Below, piece by piece: positions 44,812 to 52,702 of a stretch of DNA of 64,000 nt (the first letter of the stretch is position 1; every line of letters begins with the position of its first letter). This DNA comes from Opitutaceae bacterium. GTDB lineage: Bacteria; Verrucomicrobiota; Verrucomicrobiia; Opitutales; Opitutaceae. The translations under genes were made by a program, and so were the position numbers. The stretch covers positions 62,001-126,000 of the forward strand of contig JANQRT010000060.1 of the NCBI GenBank assembly GCA_028284385.1, read 5' to 3'. A model generated the notes under the pieces. It did not search any database and had not been told where the DNA came from. It saw only the letters and a list, made by a program, of their open reading frames with translations.

Positions 44812-46259
44812 AGCCGCATGGACCTCGCATATCCTTTCGCCTTCGAATGGCGCTTATGGCAGGAAGCTTGACGGCGCTCTTCGTGGTTATCGCTTGTTGG
44901 GTGCTATGGGATCTTACCTATCGTTTTAATTTGGATACAGTGGATTCGTCTCTTGAGCGGATTGGCCGTTCTAGCCTCGAACGGGTTTCCGGCCAATCGT
45001 ATTGGGGTCGCTTAGACGATTCGCTCTCCGTCCTAGCGGGCGGCGAGCCGGATGCTCCCGTTTATATTATTTATGTGGAGAATACGGACCGCCACGTATA
45101 CCATAGCGATTCATGGCCCAAGGGGTTCGACAAAGAGCGAAGAGCCGCAATCGACAGCATTCCTTTGGGATCCGGCGAGCCGCCGCGACAGCCGCAAAGA
45201 GGAGTGCCCGTTTCGGAAACTAATCCGGCCTTGCCGATCTTGGGCAGCTCATTTGCGACGGTGACAGACCTCGAAGGGAGACGTTGGCGTCTAGCTGTAT
45301 TGAGAAACCGTTACCAAAGCTTGGCGATTGCTATGGATCTCGCCACCTTCGAGAAAGGCATGAAGACATTGAGGAATCGCTTTCTTATCGCATTGCCGTT
45401 TGCTCTCCTTGGGGTCGGAGGAATGGCCTGGTGGTTTGCCCAACGTTCGCTTAAGCCGGTTTCGAGATTGGCGGCTGCCGTCGAGAACGTGAACGCCGGC
45501 GGGCTCGACTATCGCGTAGATTTGGAGCGCTACGATCCTGAATACAGGCGACTCGCCATCATGTTCAATGAAATGCTGGAGAGATTGGAGGCATCCTTCG
45601 GTCAAGCCAGCAGGTTCAGCTCCGATGCCTCTCACGAGCTCAAGACTCCCCTGACGCGATTGCAGATGGAGCTCGAAGCGGCTCTCGACGAGGCTCCTGC
45701 CGAGTCTCCGCAACAAGCGGTGTATTCAAATCTTCTAGACGAGATAGCACGCCTGAAAGATATCGCTCATAAACTCTCTTTGCTCTCGCTCAGCGATGCC
45801 GGACGGCTTCCTTTGAATCGCGAAAAGGTGGATCTCGGATGTATGATCCAAAGCGTTGTCGAAGACTGGGAGGTAATGGCCGCCGACCGTCCGATTAAGG
45901 TCGATCTCGAGAAGGGCGTGGTTGTGGACGCGGATGCCTTGCTGCTGGAACAGGCGATTCAGAACTTGATGAGCAATGCTCTCAAATATGGAGATCCCAG
46001 GAGCGAGATCGAAGTTCGCTTGAGTTCCGGAAACGGCAAAGCGTCAGTCATCGTTTCGAATATAGGCGAAGCCATTCCACTTGCAGACCGGGAGCGAATC
46101 TTCGACCGTTTTTACCGAGCGGACAAAGCCAGGAGCGCGGCGATAAGAGGAACAGGCTTGGGCCTAAGCTTAAGTCGTGAGATCCTCCGAGCCCACGGAG
46201 GCGAGCTGAATCTCAAGAGTTCCGATGGTCGCCGCACCGTGTTCGAACTGACTCTGTAG
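44808..46259 (+). CDS. Sensor histidine kinase (CusS-like architecture)
   Basis: A 483-residue kinase. An N-terminal membrane segment (~13-33, MALMAGSLTALFVVIACWVL) is followed by a periplasmic region (~35-180), a second membrane segment (~195-212, FLIALPFALLGVGGMAWWF), HAMP (~215-265), the H-box SSDASHELKTPLTRLQMELE and an HATPase (NLMSNALKYG, IFDRFYRAD, GTGLGLSLSREI). This layout is typical of the heavy-metal sensor kinases CusS and CopS, but the sensed signal is not shown by sequence. It should phosphorylate the regulator encoded just upstream. Confidence 0.9.
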   Translation: MKPHGPRISFRLRMALMAGSLTALFVVIACWVLWDLTYRFNLDTVDSSLERIGRSSLERVSGQSYWGRLDDSLSVLAGGEPDAPVYIIYVENTDRHVYHSDSWPKGFDKERRAAIDSIPLGSGEPPRQPQRGVPVSETNPALPILGSSFATVTDLEGRRWRLAVLRNRYQSLAIAMDLATFEKGMKTLRNRFLIALPFALLGVGGMAWWFAQRSLKPVSRLAAAVENVNAGGLDYRVDLERYDPEYRRLAIMFNEMLERLEASFGQASRFSSDASHELKTPLTRLQMELEAALDEAPAESPQQAVYSNLLDEIARLKDIAHKLSLLSLSDAGRLPLNREKVDLGCMIQSVVEDWEVMAADRPIKVDLEKGVVVDADALLLEQAIQNLMSNALKYGDPRSEIEVRLSSGNGKASVIVSNIGEAIPLADRERIFDRFYRADKARSAAIRGTGLGLSLSREILRAHGGELNLKSSDGRRTVFELTL

Positions 46260-46356
46260 GAAATTCGTCAGCTTATATAGCGATCGTGGAGTCCTTTCGC
46301 CCAATCGCTTTCGAAAGTCTTTAGCCCGCCTTCGCTCTGCGGGACTGCGGCGTGGC

Positions 46357-46744
<388 letters not shown>

Positions 46745-46972
46745 TTAGGCGAGCGGAGCTCGCGATTGGCGAATTGTGGATAGCGAATGATGAAGGTTGC
46801 GCGTTGCTAAACATGGCAACGCGATCTTCCATTCCCTATGCGAATTCCCGGTTTCGATTTGTCGGTTGCTGGTGGCAGATGACAAATCAAAGAACAAAGG
46901 ACATATATTCGGCTTTTTCGTCTTATAAATCAAGTTGATTGTCTATCGGCCTTTGAACTAGATTTTCCATCT

Positions 46973-48490
46973 ATGCTCTTCTCTGCTTCGCCTCTTTTGG
47001 GAATGAATTTGGGTCAGACGGTTACCCAGATTTGGGAGCAGACCCTTTTACCACGTTGGCAGACCTTCAAAGAGGTCTTTGTGGGAGAGGATTTGTTTCT
47101 CCAATTGTGCATGATCATTGGAGCTTGGCTTTTGGCTTACGTGATCCGGCTCGGTCTGCGGCCCCTATTTAAAAAGCTAACCGAAGCTATTGAAGAGCGA
47201 GATGACTGGGTGGAGGGGGTCGTTGATTGGTTTAGTGACAATTTGTTTAGAGTACTGCTTGTAACCTTCATGTGGGCCTTCTCGATTTCGATCGATTCCT
47301 TTCACCGAGGGCTCCACGAGAGGGAGCTGGAGCAAGGAGCGGTTCGCAAGCAGGTGGAAGCCCTGGTGACTACGAACGAGGGTGGAACCGTCCTAAAGCA
47401 AAGCGAAAACAGCGTTTCGTCCGATCCCGCCACCATTGAGAGGAAAAATTATGTGCTCCTGCGGGCGGTGGCTAGCTTTGCCACGCTGTGGCTCGTCTCG
47501 GGTGCTCTGCCGCGACGCATCAAGCAACGGGTCTATTTCAGGACTCTCTTTTTCGTTCTCGCGATCGCCTTGATTCTCAACCTGCTCGGCGTCTTGCCCG
47601 TTTTGCAGGAAGGGTTGAATCGTATCCGAATTTTCCCTATCTCCGATACGGGCGAGACTTTGGTGACAGCGTTGACCCTAGTGAAGGGGATTCTGGCCGT
47701 TCTGATTCTCATTCCGTTAACGGCTTGGGTGATGACCTCTTTGGAAAAGCGGGTCGCGAAGATGGAGAAGGTTTCTCCGGCTCTCCAGGTGCTCATCGTA
47801 AAATTCCTGAAGGTTTTAATTGGCGTGTCGGCGGTCTTGTTTGCGGTGAGCGCGATGGGGGTGAATCTTTCGGCGTTTGCGGTGCTTGGTGGAGCGGTCG
47901 GTTTAGGTCTTGGCTTCGGCTTTCAGAAGGTGGTCTCCAATTTGGTGAGCGGGGTGATCCTGCTTGGCGACCGTTCGATCAAGCCGGGCGATGTGATCGA
48001 GGTAGATAACACCTATGGTTGGATCAATAATCTAGGCGCCCGCTACGCATCCGTGATCACGCGTGATGGCACTGAGCATTTGATACCCAACGAAATGCTG
48101 ATCACGGAGAAGGTCGTGAACTGGTCCTTTAGCGATGACAAAGTTCGAATCAAGGCGGCCTTCGGCGTTTCCTATAATTCCGATATCCACAAAGCCATGG
48201 AGCTGGCTGTTCAAGCCGCCAATGAAAACACTCGTGTACTACAGAATCCAGCGCCGGTGGTTCGTCTTATGGAATTCGGCGACAATTCAGTGAACTTCGA
48301 ACTGAGAATCTGGATACGTGATCCGAATCGAGGGGTGAACAATGTGAAAAGCCAGCTCTTTGTGAGGATCTGGGATCTGTTTCACGAAAACGGAATTGAG
48401 TTCCCCTATCCACAGCGCGATCTGCATATCGTAGATTCGGTGCCCCTTAAAGTGGAAGTGGGAAAGATTGAAGAAAAAGGCAGCGACTAG
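46973..48490 (+). CDS. MscS-family mechanosensitive channel
   Basis: A 505-residue membrane protein. About five to six hydrophobic segments (first ~45-65, last ~275-320) end in the pore helix region VGLGLGFGFQKVVSNLVSG, typical of MscS. The beta domain GDVIEVDNTYGWINNLGARY and the C-terminal alpha/beta cap follow. It is longer at its N-terminus than E. coli MscS (286 residues), so it belongs to the larger MscS-like group with an added membrane and charged periplasmic part (~105-155). It releases solutes when membrane tension rises, protecting against hypo-osmotic shock. Confidence 0.9.
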   Translation: MLFSASPLLGMNLGQTVTQIWEQTLLPRWQTFKEVFVGEDLFLQLCMIIGAWLLAYVIRLGLRPLFKKLTEAIEERDDWVEGVVDWFSDNLFRVLLVTFMWAFSISIDSFHRGLHERELEQGAVRKQVEALVTTNEGGTVLKQSENSVSSDPATIERKNYVLLRAVASFATLWLVSGALPRRIKQRVYFRTLFFVLAIALILNLLGVLPVLQEGLNRIRIFPISDTGETLVTALTLVKGILAVLILIPLTAWVMTSLEKRVAKMEKVSPALQVLIVKFLKVLIGVSAVLFAVSAMGVNLSAFAVLGGAVGLGLGFGFQKVVSNLVSGVILLGDRSIKPGDVIEVDNTYGWINNLGARYASVITRDGTEHLIPNEMLITEKVVNWSFSDDKVRIKAAFGVSYNSDIHKAMELAVQAANENTRVLQNPAPVVRLMEFGDNSVNFELRIWIRDPNRGVNNVKSQLFVRIWDLFHENGIEFPYPQRDLHIVDSVPLKVEVGKIEEKGSD

Positions 48491-48506
48491 CGTTCTCGCT
48501 AGTCGC
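48483..48506 (+). terminator. Hairpin overlapping the mscS stop codon
   Basis: GCGACTAGCG-TTCT-CGCTAGTCGC is a perfect 10-bp stem that contains the TAG stop of the mscS gene (48488-48490). No strong U-run follows, so it may stabilise the 3' end or act with the next palindrome. Confidence 0.45.
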
Positions 48507-48552
48507 CTTACAGAATATCTATGATCGGCTAGCGGGGACGCTACCACTTGAA

Positions 48553-48573
48553 GGACGACTCAGCGAGTCGTCC
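48553..48573. repeat. REP-like palindrome between mscS and mdh
   Basis: GGACGACTC-AGC-GAGTCGTCC, a perfect 9-bp stem in the convergent gap between the mscS and mdh genes. It may be a bidirectional terminator or a dispersed palindrome; the element at 3037-3053 shares the flanking GTAGG on the minus strand. Confidence 0.45.
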
Positions 48574-48598
48574 CTACCTTAAATTCTGGATACGGATT

Positions 48599-49579
48599 TC
48601 AAAGAAGGTCCGCAACCATGGACTTCTCTTCTTTAAGCTCGTTTTCCGTTTCGGCTATTTTGGATTGGCTGAATTCATTGATATCCAGTCCTTCAATCGT
48701 GGACAAGCTGGCGCCATCGCTCTTCGTGGGGAAGGAGAATATGAGGCCCTCTTCGATCCCGTACTCGCCGTTTGAATGCTTGGCTACGCTAAACGCGTCG
48801 TCGCCATCGGTTGGCGAGATGATCGAGCGTACGGTATCGATAGCCGCATTGGCTGCGGAAGCGGCAGACGATAGTCCTCGAGCTTTGATGATGGCCGCTC
48901 CTCGCTGTTGGACGGTTGGAATAAACGTTTCCTTAAACCAGGCGTCGTCATTGATAACGTCTGGCACTGGTTTCCCATCGATAGTTGCGTCAAAGTAGTT
49001 TGGATACATCGTTGAGGAATGGTTTCCCCAGATGGCCAGGTTCTTTACTGAATCAACATCAACGCCAGCTTTTTGGGCTAACTGCGTCTTCGCTCGATTC
49101 TCGTCGAGCTTAGTCATGGCAAACCAGCGATCCTTTGGAACATCGGGCGCGTTGTTCATGGCGATGAGGCAATTCGTGTTGCAGGGATTGCCTACGACGA
49201 GAGTACGAATATCCGACGCCGCATTTTCCTGGATAGCCTTACCTTGGCTAGTGAAGATCTTTCCGTTGATGCCAAGCAGGTCCTTTCGTTCCATGCCCGC
49301 TTTTCTCGGAACGCTGCCCACCAGCAGAGCCCAACTGGCATTGGTAAATCCTTCGGCTAAATCGCAGGTAGGCACAATGTCTTTCAATAATGGAAAAGCG
49401 CAGTCCTGCAGCTCCATGACAACACCTTCGAGGGCTGACATGGCTGGCTCGATTTCAATCAGCCTGAGAACGACTGGCTGATCTGGCCCTAGCACCTGGC
49501 CTGAAGCGATGCGAAAGAGCAACGAATATCCGATTTGTCCGGCAGCTCCGGTAACGGCAACATGAATTGGAGATTTCAT
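48599..49579 (-). CDS. mdh: Malate dehydrogenase (NAD-dependent)
   Basis: A 326-residue MDH of the group that resembles cytosolic eukaryotic MDH. The NAD loop is [16 protein letters not shown], the substrate-binding arginines are in [18 protein letters not shown], and the catalytic histidine is in [12 protein letters not shown] (about 190). It interconverts malate and oxaloacetate in the TCA cycle. The final ~20 residues are a charged tail ([17 protein letters not shown]). It stands alone, convergent with the mscS gene. Confidence 0.94.
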   Translation of the reverse strand: MKSPIHVAVTGAAGQIGYSLLFRIASGQVLGPDQPVVLRLIEIEPAMSALEGVVMELQDCAFPLLKDIVPTCDLAEGFTNASWALLVGSVPRKAGMERKDLLGINGKIFTSQGKAIQENAASDIRTLVVGNPCNTNCLIAMNNAPDVPKDRWFAMTKLDENRAKTQLAQKAGVDVDSVKNLAIWGNHSSTMYPNYFDATIDGKPVPDVINDDAWFKETFIPTVQQRGAAIIKARGLSSAASAANAAIDTVRSIISPTDGDDAFSVAKHSNGEYGIEEGLIFSFPTKSDGASLSTIEGLDINEFSQSKIAETENELKEEKSMVADLL

Positions 49580-49664
49580 AACTGGCCAAACACTAAGAAG
49601 GCCCTAGATGAAAGGCGATACTTATTGGCCGGGAAATCCGCAAAATTTCGCTAACGCGATGACA

Positions 49665-50723
49665 CTAGACCGTAGAGAACCGCGCCTCGAGACTTTCGTA
49701 AGCTTTTAGGATACAGTTTTCTGTCGTTGCCCAGTCAATACAGCCATCAGTAATGGAAACACCTCTTATAAGCTCTTCTTTTGGAGCAGGGAAGGACTGG
49801 TTGCCAGCTAGCAAATTGCTTTCGATCATCGCTCCGATGATCGAGTCGTTTTCCTGAGCTTGCTCAATCACTTGGTCTAAAACGAGAGGCTGTTTCTCCG
49901 GCTGCTTTTTGCTATTGTCGTGCGAGCAGTCGACCATGACGGCTTTGACTAGATTCGCTTTTTCCAGCTGGGTAGTCGCCTCGCTCACGCTATTTACATC
50001 GTAGTTCGGACCATGCTTTCCACCCCTGAGCACGATATGACAATTCGGATTTCCATTTGTCGTGACTGCCGAAGCTTGACCCTCCCGATTTATTCCCAGG
50101 AAAGTTTGCGTGTGACTAGCCGCCTTGATGGCGTTAATGGCAACTTGGATACTTCCATCGGTACTGTTTTTAAAGCCGACCGGCATGGACAGACCTGAAG
50201 CCATTTGACGATGGGTTTGCGATTCCGTGGTGCGGGCGCCGATAGCGGCCCAGGAAACCAAATCGGCTATGTACTGCGGCGTGATCGGGTCGAGAAGTTC
50301 GGTGGCGGTAGGAAGGCCTAAGTCGACAACTTCTCGGAGAAATTCCCTCGCCACACGAAGACCCTTGTCGATGTTGCTGCTACCATCCAAGTCCGGATCC
50401 ATAATCAGGCCCTTCCAGCCCACGGTGGTGCGAGGCTTTTCAAAATAGACTCGCATGACCAGCATGATGCGGTCCTTCACCTTTTCGCTTAGAGCGACCA
50501 ATCGCCGAGCGTATTCAAGGCCAGTATCTAAATCGTGAATGGAGCAGGGCCCTACAACCATTAAGAAACGTTTATCATTTCCGAAAATGATCCGGTGAAT
50601 TTCCTGCCTGGAGCTCGTCACGAAGGAAGCTTGCTCTTCCGTCTTGCGAAACTCGCTGATCAGTTGTTCTGGCGTTGCGAGGGGAAGGGTCTGACTGACG
50701 TTGATGTCGTAGGTTTTCTTCAC
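49665..50723 (-). CDS. 3-Deoxy-7-phosphoheptulonate (DAHP) synthase, class I
   Basis: A 352-residue AroF/G/H-type enzyme: VVGPCSIHDLDTGLEYARRL near the N-terminus, RVYFEKPRTTVGWKGLIMDP, GARTTESQTHRQMASGLSMP, GFKNSTDGSIQVAINA and the HIVLRGGKHGPNYD metal-binding part. It joins PEP and erythrose 4-phosphate, the first step of aromatic amino acid synthesis. The start is GTG at 50723. The upstream region has a strong terminator and two short ORFs, so transcription is probably attenuated. E. coli paralogues AroF, AroG and AroH are feedback-inhibited by single aromatic amino acids; which one applies here is not clear. Confidence 0.94.
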   Translation of the reverse strand: MKKTYDINVSQTLPLATPEQLISEFRKTEEQASFVTSSRQEIHRIIFGNDKRFLMVVGPCSIHDLDTGLEYARRLVALSEKVKDRIMLVMRVYFEKPRTTVGWKGLIMDPDLDGSSNIDKGLRVAREFLREVVDLGLPTATELLDPITPQYIADLVSWAAIGARTTESQTHRQMASGLSMPVGFKNSTDGSIQVAINAIKAASHTQTFLGINREGQASAVTTNGNPNCHIVLRGGKHGPNYDVNSVSEATTQLEKANLVKAVMVDCSHDNSKKQPEKQPLVLDQVIEQAQENDSIIGAMIESNLLAGNQSFPAPKEELIRGVSITDGCIDWATTENCILKAYESLEARFSTV

Positions 50724-50768
50724 GTTGTGGATAGTTGTGAAAGCTGAGCCGAAATTTCAAATTCGAAT

Positions 50769-50846
50769 TTAAGAAGCAGATATGCCCTGCTTAAACAGCT
50801 TTCGGAAAAAATAAGGCGGGCAGCCTACCCCTAAGCTGCCCGCCAT
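50769..50846 (-). CDS. Candidate leader peptide of the DAHP synthase gene
   Basis: A 25-codon frame from ATG 50846 to TAA 50769, ending 45 bases before the DAHP synthase GTG. It spans the terminator: the U-run encodes Tyr-Phe-Phe in PPYFFRKLFKQG. One Tyr and three Phe codons in a leader of an aromatic amino acid gene fit a regulatory peptide, but coding is unproven and the ribosome site is weak. Confidence 0.4.
   Translation of the reverse strand: MAGSLGVGCPPYFFRKLFKQGISAS
50815..50844 (-). terminator. Intrinsic terminator in the DAHP synthase leader (attenuator candidate)
   Basis: GGCGGGCAGC / GCTGCCCGCC, a perfect 10-bp GC-rich stem with a 10-base loop. Read on the minus strand it is followed by TTATTTTTT. 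It lies between divergent genes, so the only transcript it could end on that strand is the leader of the DAHP synthase gene. Confidence 0.75.
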
Positions 50847-50859
50847 CTCGTTTTCTTAG

Positions 50860-50892
50860 TTACCCCAAAATCTCGCTAAGCGAGAAATTCAT
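50860..50892 (-). CDS. Second candidate leader ORF upstream of the terminator
   Basis: A 10-residue frame, MNFSLSEILG, ending in TAA. It contains the hairpin TCTCGC-TTA-GCGAGA. Its TCTCG could instead pair with the CGAGA just ahead of the terminator stem, an alternative-structure layout expected of an attenuator. A TTGACA (50936-50931 on the minus strand) upstream may be the -35 box of this leader. Confidence 0.3.
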   Translation of the reverse strand: MNFSLSEILG

Positions 50893-50984
50893 TTGTTGTT
50901 GATCGACACGGATAAGATCTCTCTGTTGCCTGTCAATCTCAATTTAGACTCTTCATTGTTACGTACGAGTTAAGCCTTTGATTG

Positions 50985-51911
50985 ATGGCAGCTTCGAATG
51001 CATTTTTTTATGAGCCCAGTGGATTGGTTCGCATCAGTGGTCCTGACGCCGCAACCTATTTGCAAGGACAGTTCTCGAACGATCTAAGTAGCGCTACGGT
51101 AAGTACCACTACCTACGGTCTATGGCTAAACGTGAAAGGCAAAGTGCAGGCCGACAGCTTTTTGCTGAGAGAATCGGAACATTCTTTTCTCGCGTTCAGC
51201 TATGCGTGCCCCAGTGAACGGCTAGTCGAGCTTATCGAAGCTCACATCATAATGGACGAAGTAGAAGTGGAGTCACTCCAGACGCCTTGCTTGGCCGTGA
51301 CGCTTTGGGGCGAGGCAATCGATATGGTTCTGCAACGTTTCGATGTAAGTAGACCGGTCTCGGGAATGTATTCGAAAAATGGGGAAGCTATTGCTTTTCA
51401 AGGAGGCAGAGATCTGCAAGAAACCGTCGAGCTGGTTCTTCTCGATCAGGACCTAATTCGACTAATGGACGATATCAAGCAGGCGGCGACATCGAATGGT
51501 ATTCGAATTTTGGATGAAAATCAAGTTTCAGAATTAGCGATTAGATCCAGTCGATTCGTAGTGAATAAAGACATACTTGATAGCGATCTTCCTCAAGAAG
51601 CTGGACTTGAACAGTCTGCAGTTTCGTATTCAAAAGGCTGTTATATAGGACAAGAAGTGATGGCTCGCCTGAAGTCGATGGGGAGAGCTCGTCGGAGAAT
51701 GCTTGGAGTCGCCATCGAGACGAGGCCCGAAGGCGCCCCCCCATACCCCTTGCTGAATGACGATGGGAAAAAGATTGGAGAAATCCGCCGACTAGTTTTC
51801 GACGAGAATGGCGGCGCGATCGGTTCAGCTATGGTCAACATCAACGGTGAGTTCGAGGGATCGTTTATCGCAGATGGCGATACTCGAATCCTGGTCCGAC
51901 GAATCAACTGA
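50985..51911 (+). CDS. ygfZ: YgfZ/GcvT-like folate-binding protein
   Basis: About 308 residues from ATG 50985 (TTG 50982 is upstream). It has the GcvT-like fold start FLQGQFSNDL-type stretch (YLQGQFSNDLSSA) and the YgfZ signature KGCYIGQEVMARLKSMGR with its conserved cysteine. YgfZ binds tetrahydrofolate and helps assemble or repair iron-sulfur clusters, for example in MiaB. It is divergent from the DAHP synthase gene and is followed by a small gene 11 bases later. Confidence 0.88.
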   Translation: MAASNAFFYEPSGLVRISGPDAATYLQGQFSNDLSSATVSTTTYGLWLNVKGKVQADSFLLRESEHSFLAFSYACPSERLVELIEAHIIMDEVEVESLQTPCLAVTLWGEAIDMVLQRFDVSRPVSGMYSKNGEAIAFQGGRDLQETVELVLLDQDLIRLMDDIKQAATSNGIRILDENQVSELAIRSSRFVVNKDILDSDLPQEAGLEQSAVSYSKGCYIGQEVMARLKSMGRARRRMLGVAIETRPEGAPPYPLLNDDGKKIGEIRRLVFDENGGAIGSAMVNINGEFEGSFIADGDTRILVRRIN

Positions 51912-51922
51912 AGGATTTCGTG

Positions 51923-52165
51923 ATGGAACGAACTGAGGAGGTTGAAAAGCTTGCTTCTCTGTGCAAGAATATGGGAGCTGACAGCGCTCAAGCCTATATA
52001 ATGGCTAGGCAGCTAAGCAAGCGAGCAGATCAAATATCGGACGAACGAAATATCAGCAGAATGGATGCGATGGATTATCTTCTCCAACTTATGATATCAG
52101 GTCGACAGGGCGAGGTGCCTGACAGTTTTGAGAGCAAAAATAGTGAAAAGACTGATACCGAATAA
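51923..52165 (+). CDS. Small protein of unknown function
   Basis: An 80-residue hydrophilic, mostly helical protein (EKLASLCKNMGADSAQAYIM, then DQISDERNISRMDAMDYLLQ). The ATG at 51923 follows AAGGATTTCGTG, so it has a usable ribosome site and lies 11 bases after ygfZ. The pattern of a short helical domain suggests a protein-interaction or regulatory role, but I do not recognise a family. A GTG at 51920 is an alternative start. Confidence 0.5.
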   Translation: MERTEEVEKLASLCKNMGADSAQAYIMARQLSKRADQISDERNISRMDAMDYLLQLMISGRQGEVPDSFESKNSEKTDTE

Positions 52166-52273
52166 AAAATGAATGCAGCCTGAACAATTCGTTTGACGCC
52201 TCTGTATAAGAATGTTCGATGCACCCTTTACTTCATTTTGAATACTAACCACTAACCTAAATTCCATTCGTTT

Positions 52274-52588
52274 ATGAATAAAACCGAACTCGTTGCTGAA
52301 ATCCAAAAGAATCTTGGAGGCTCCTCAAAATCCGATGCGGAAAAAGCCCTTAATGCCGTACTCGCCTCTATCAAAGCTGCTGTTAAAAAAGCCGGCAAGG
52401 GCGTAAAAGTAAGCGATAAAAACGCAAAAGACGCTATCGCGGTTCAACTCGTTGGCTTTGGTACATTCTCCGTTACGCGGCGTTCCGCTCGTTCCGGCAT
52501 CAATCCCCTTACCAAAGCTCCTCTGAAAATCAAAGCCAGTAAAGCCGTAAAGTTTAAAGCGGGAGCAGGGCTTAAAGACGTGCTCTGA
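52274..52588 (+). CDS. HU-family DNA-binding protein
   Basis: A 104-residue histone-like protein. It starts MNKTELVAEIQKNLGGSSKS and has the HU signature VQLVGFGTFSVTRRSARSG followed by INPLTKAPLKIKASKAVKFK. The usual length is ~90; a lysine-rich insertion of about 14 residues (KKAGKGVKVSDKNAKD) lies just before the signature. It bends DNA and shapes the nucleoid. It is monocistronic: an intrinsic terminator follows within 27 bases of the stop. Confidence 0.93.
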   Translation: MNKTELVAEIQKNLGGSSKSDAEKALNAVLASIKAAVKKAGKGVKVSDKNAKDAIAVQLVGFGTFSVTRRSARSGINPLTKAPLKIKASKAVKFKAGAGLKDVL

Positions 52589-52614
52589 GCCAACGTTAAC
52601 GTTCGAATTTTTAT

Positions 52615-52651
52615 TCCCGCAGGTAGATTTGCCTGCGGGATTTTTGTTTTG
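52615..52651 (+). terminator. Intrinsic terminator of the HU gene
   Basis: TCCCGCAGG-TAGATTTG-CCTGCGGGA, a perfect 9-bp stem followed by TTTTTGTTTTG. Confidence 0.9.
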
Positions 52652-52702
52652 CATCCTCTGCAGTGAATCGGATTTATGGTGTTCTTTTGTATCCGATGTA
52701 TT

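Noticed and set aside
46745..46933. Minus-strand frame just upstream of the tmRNA
   Set aside because: No ribosome site, no protein-like pattern and no family resemblance. The region is the ssrA promoter area.
49665..50723. Class II (plant-type) DAHP synthase
   Set aside because: The motifs and length are those of the class I AroF/G/H group.
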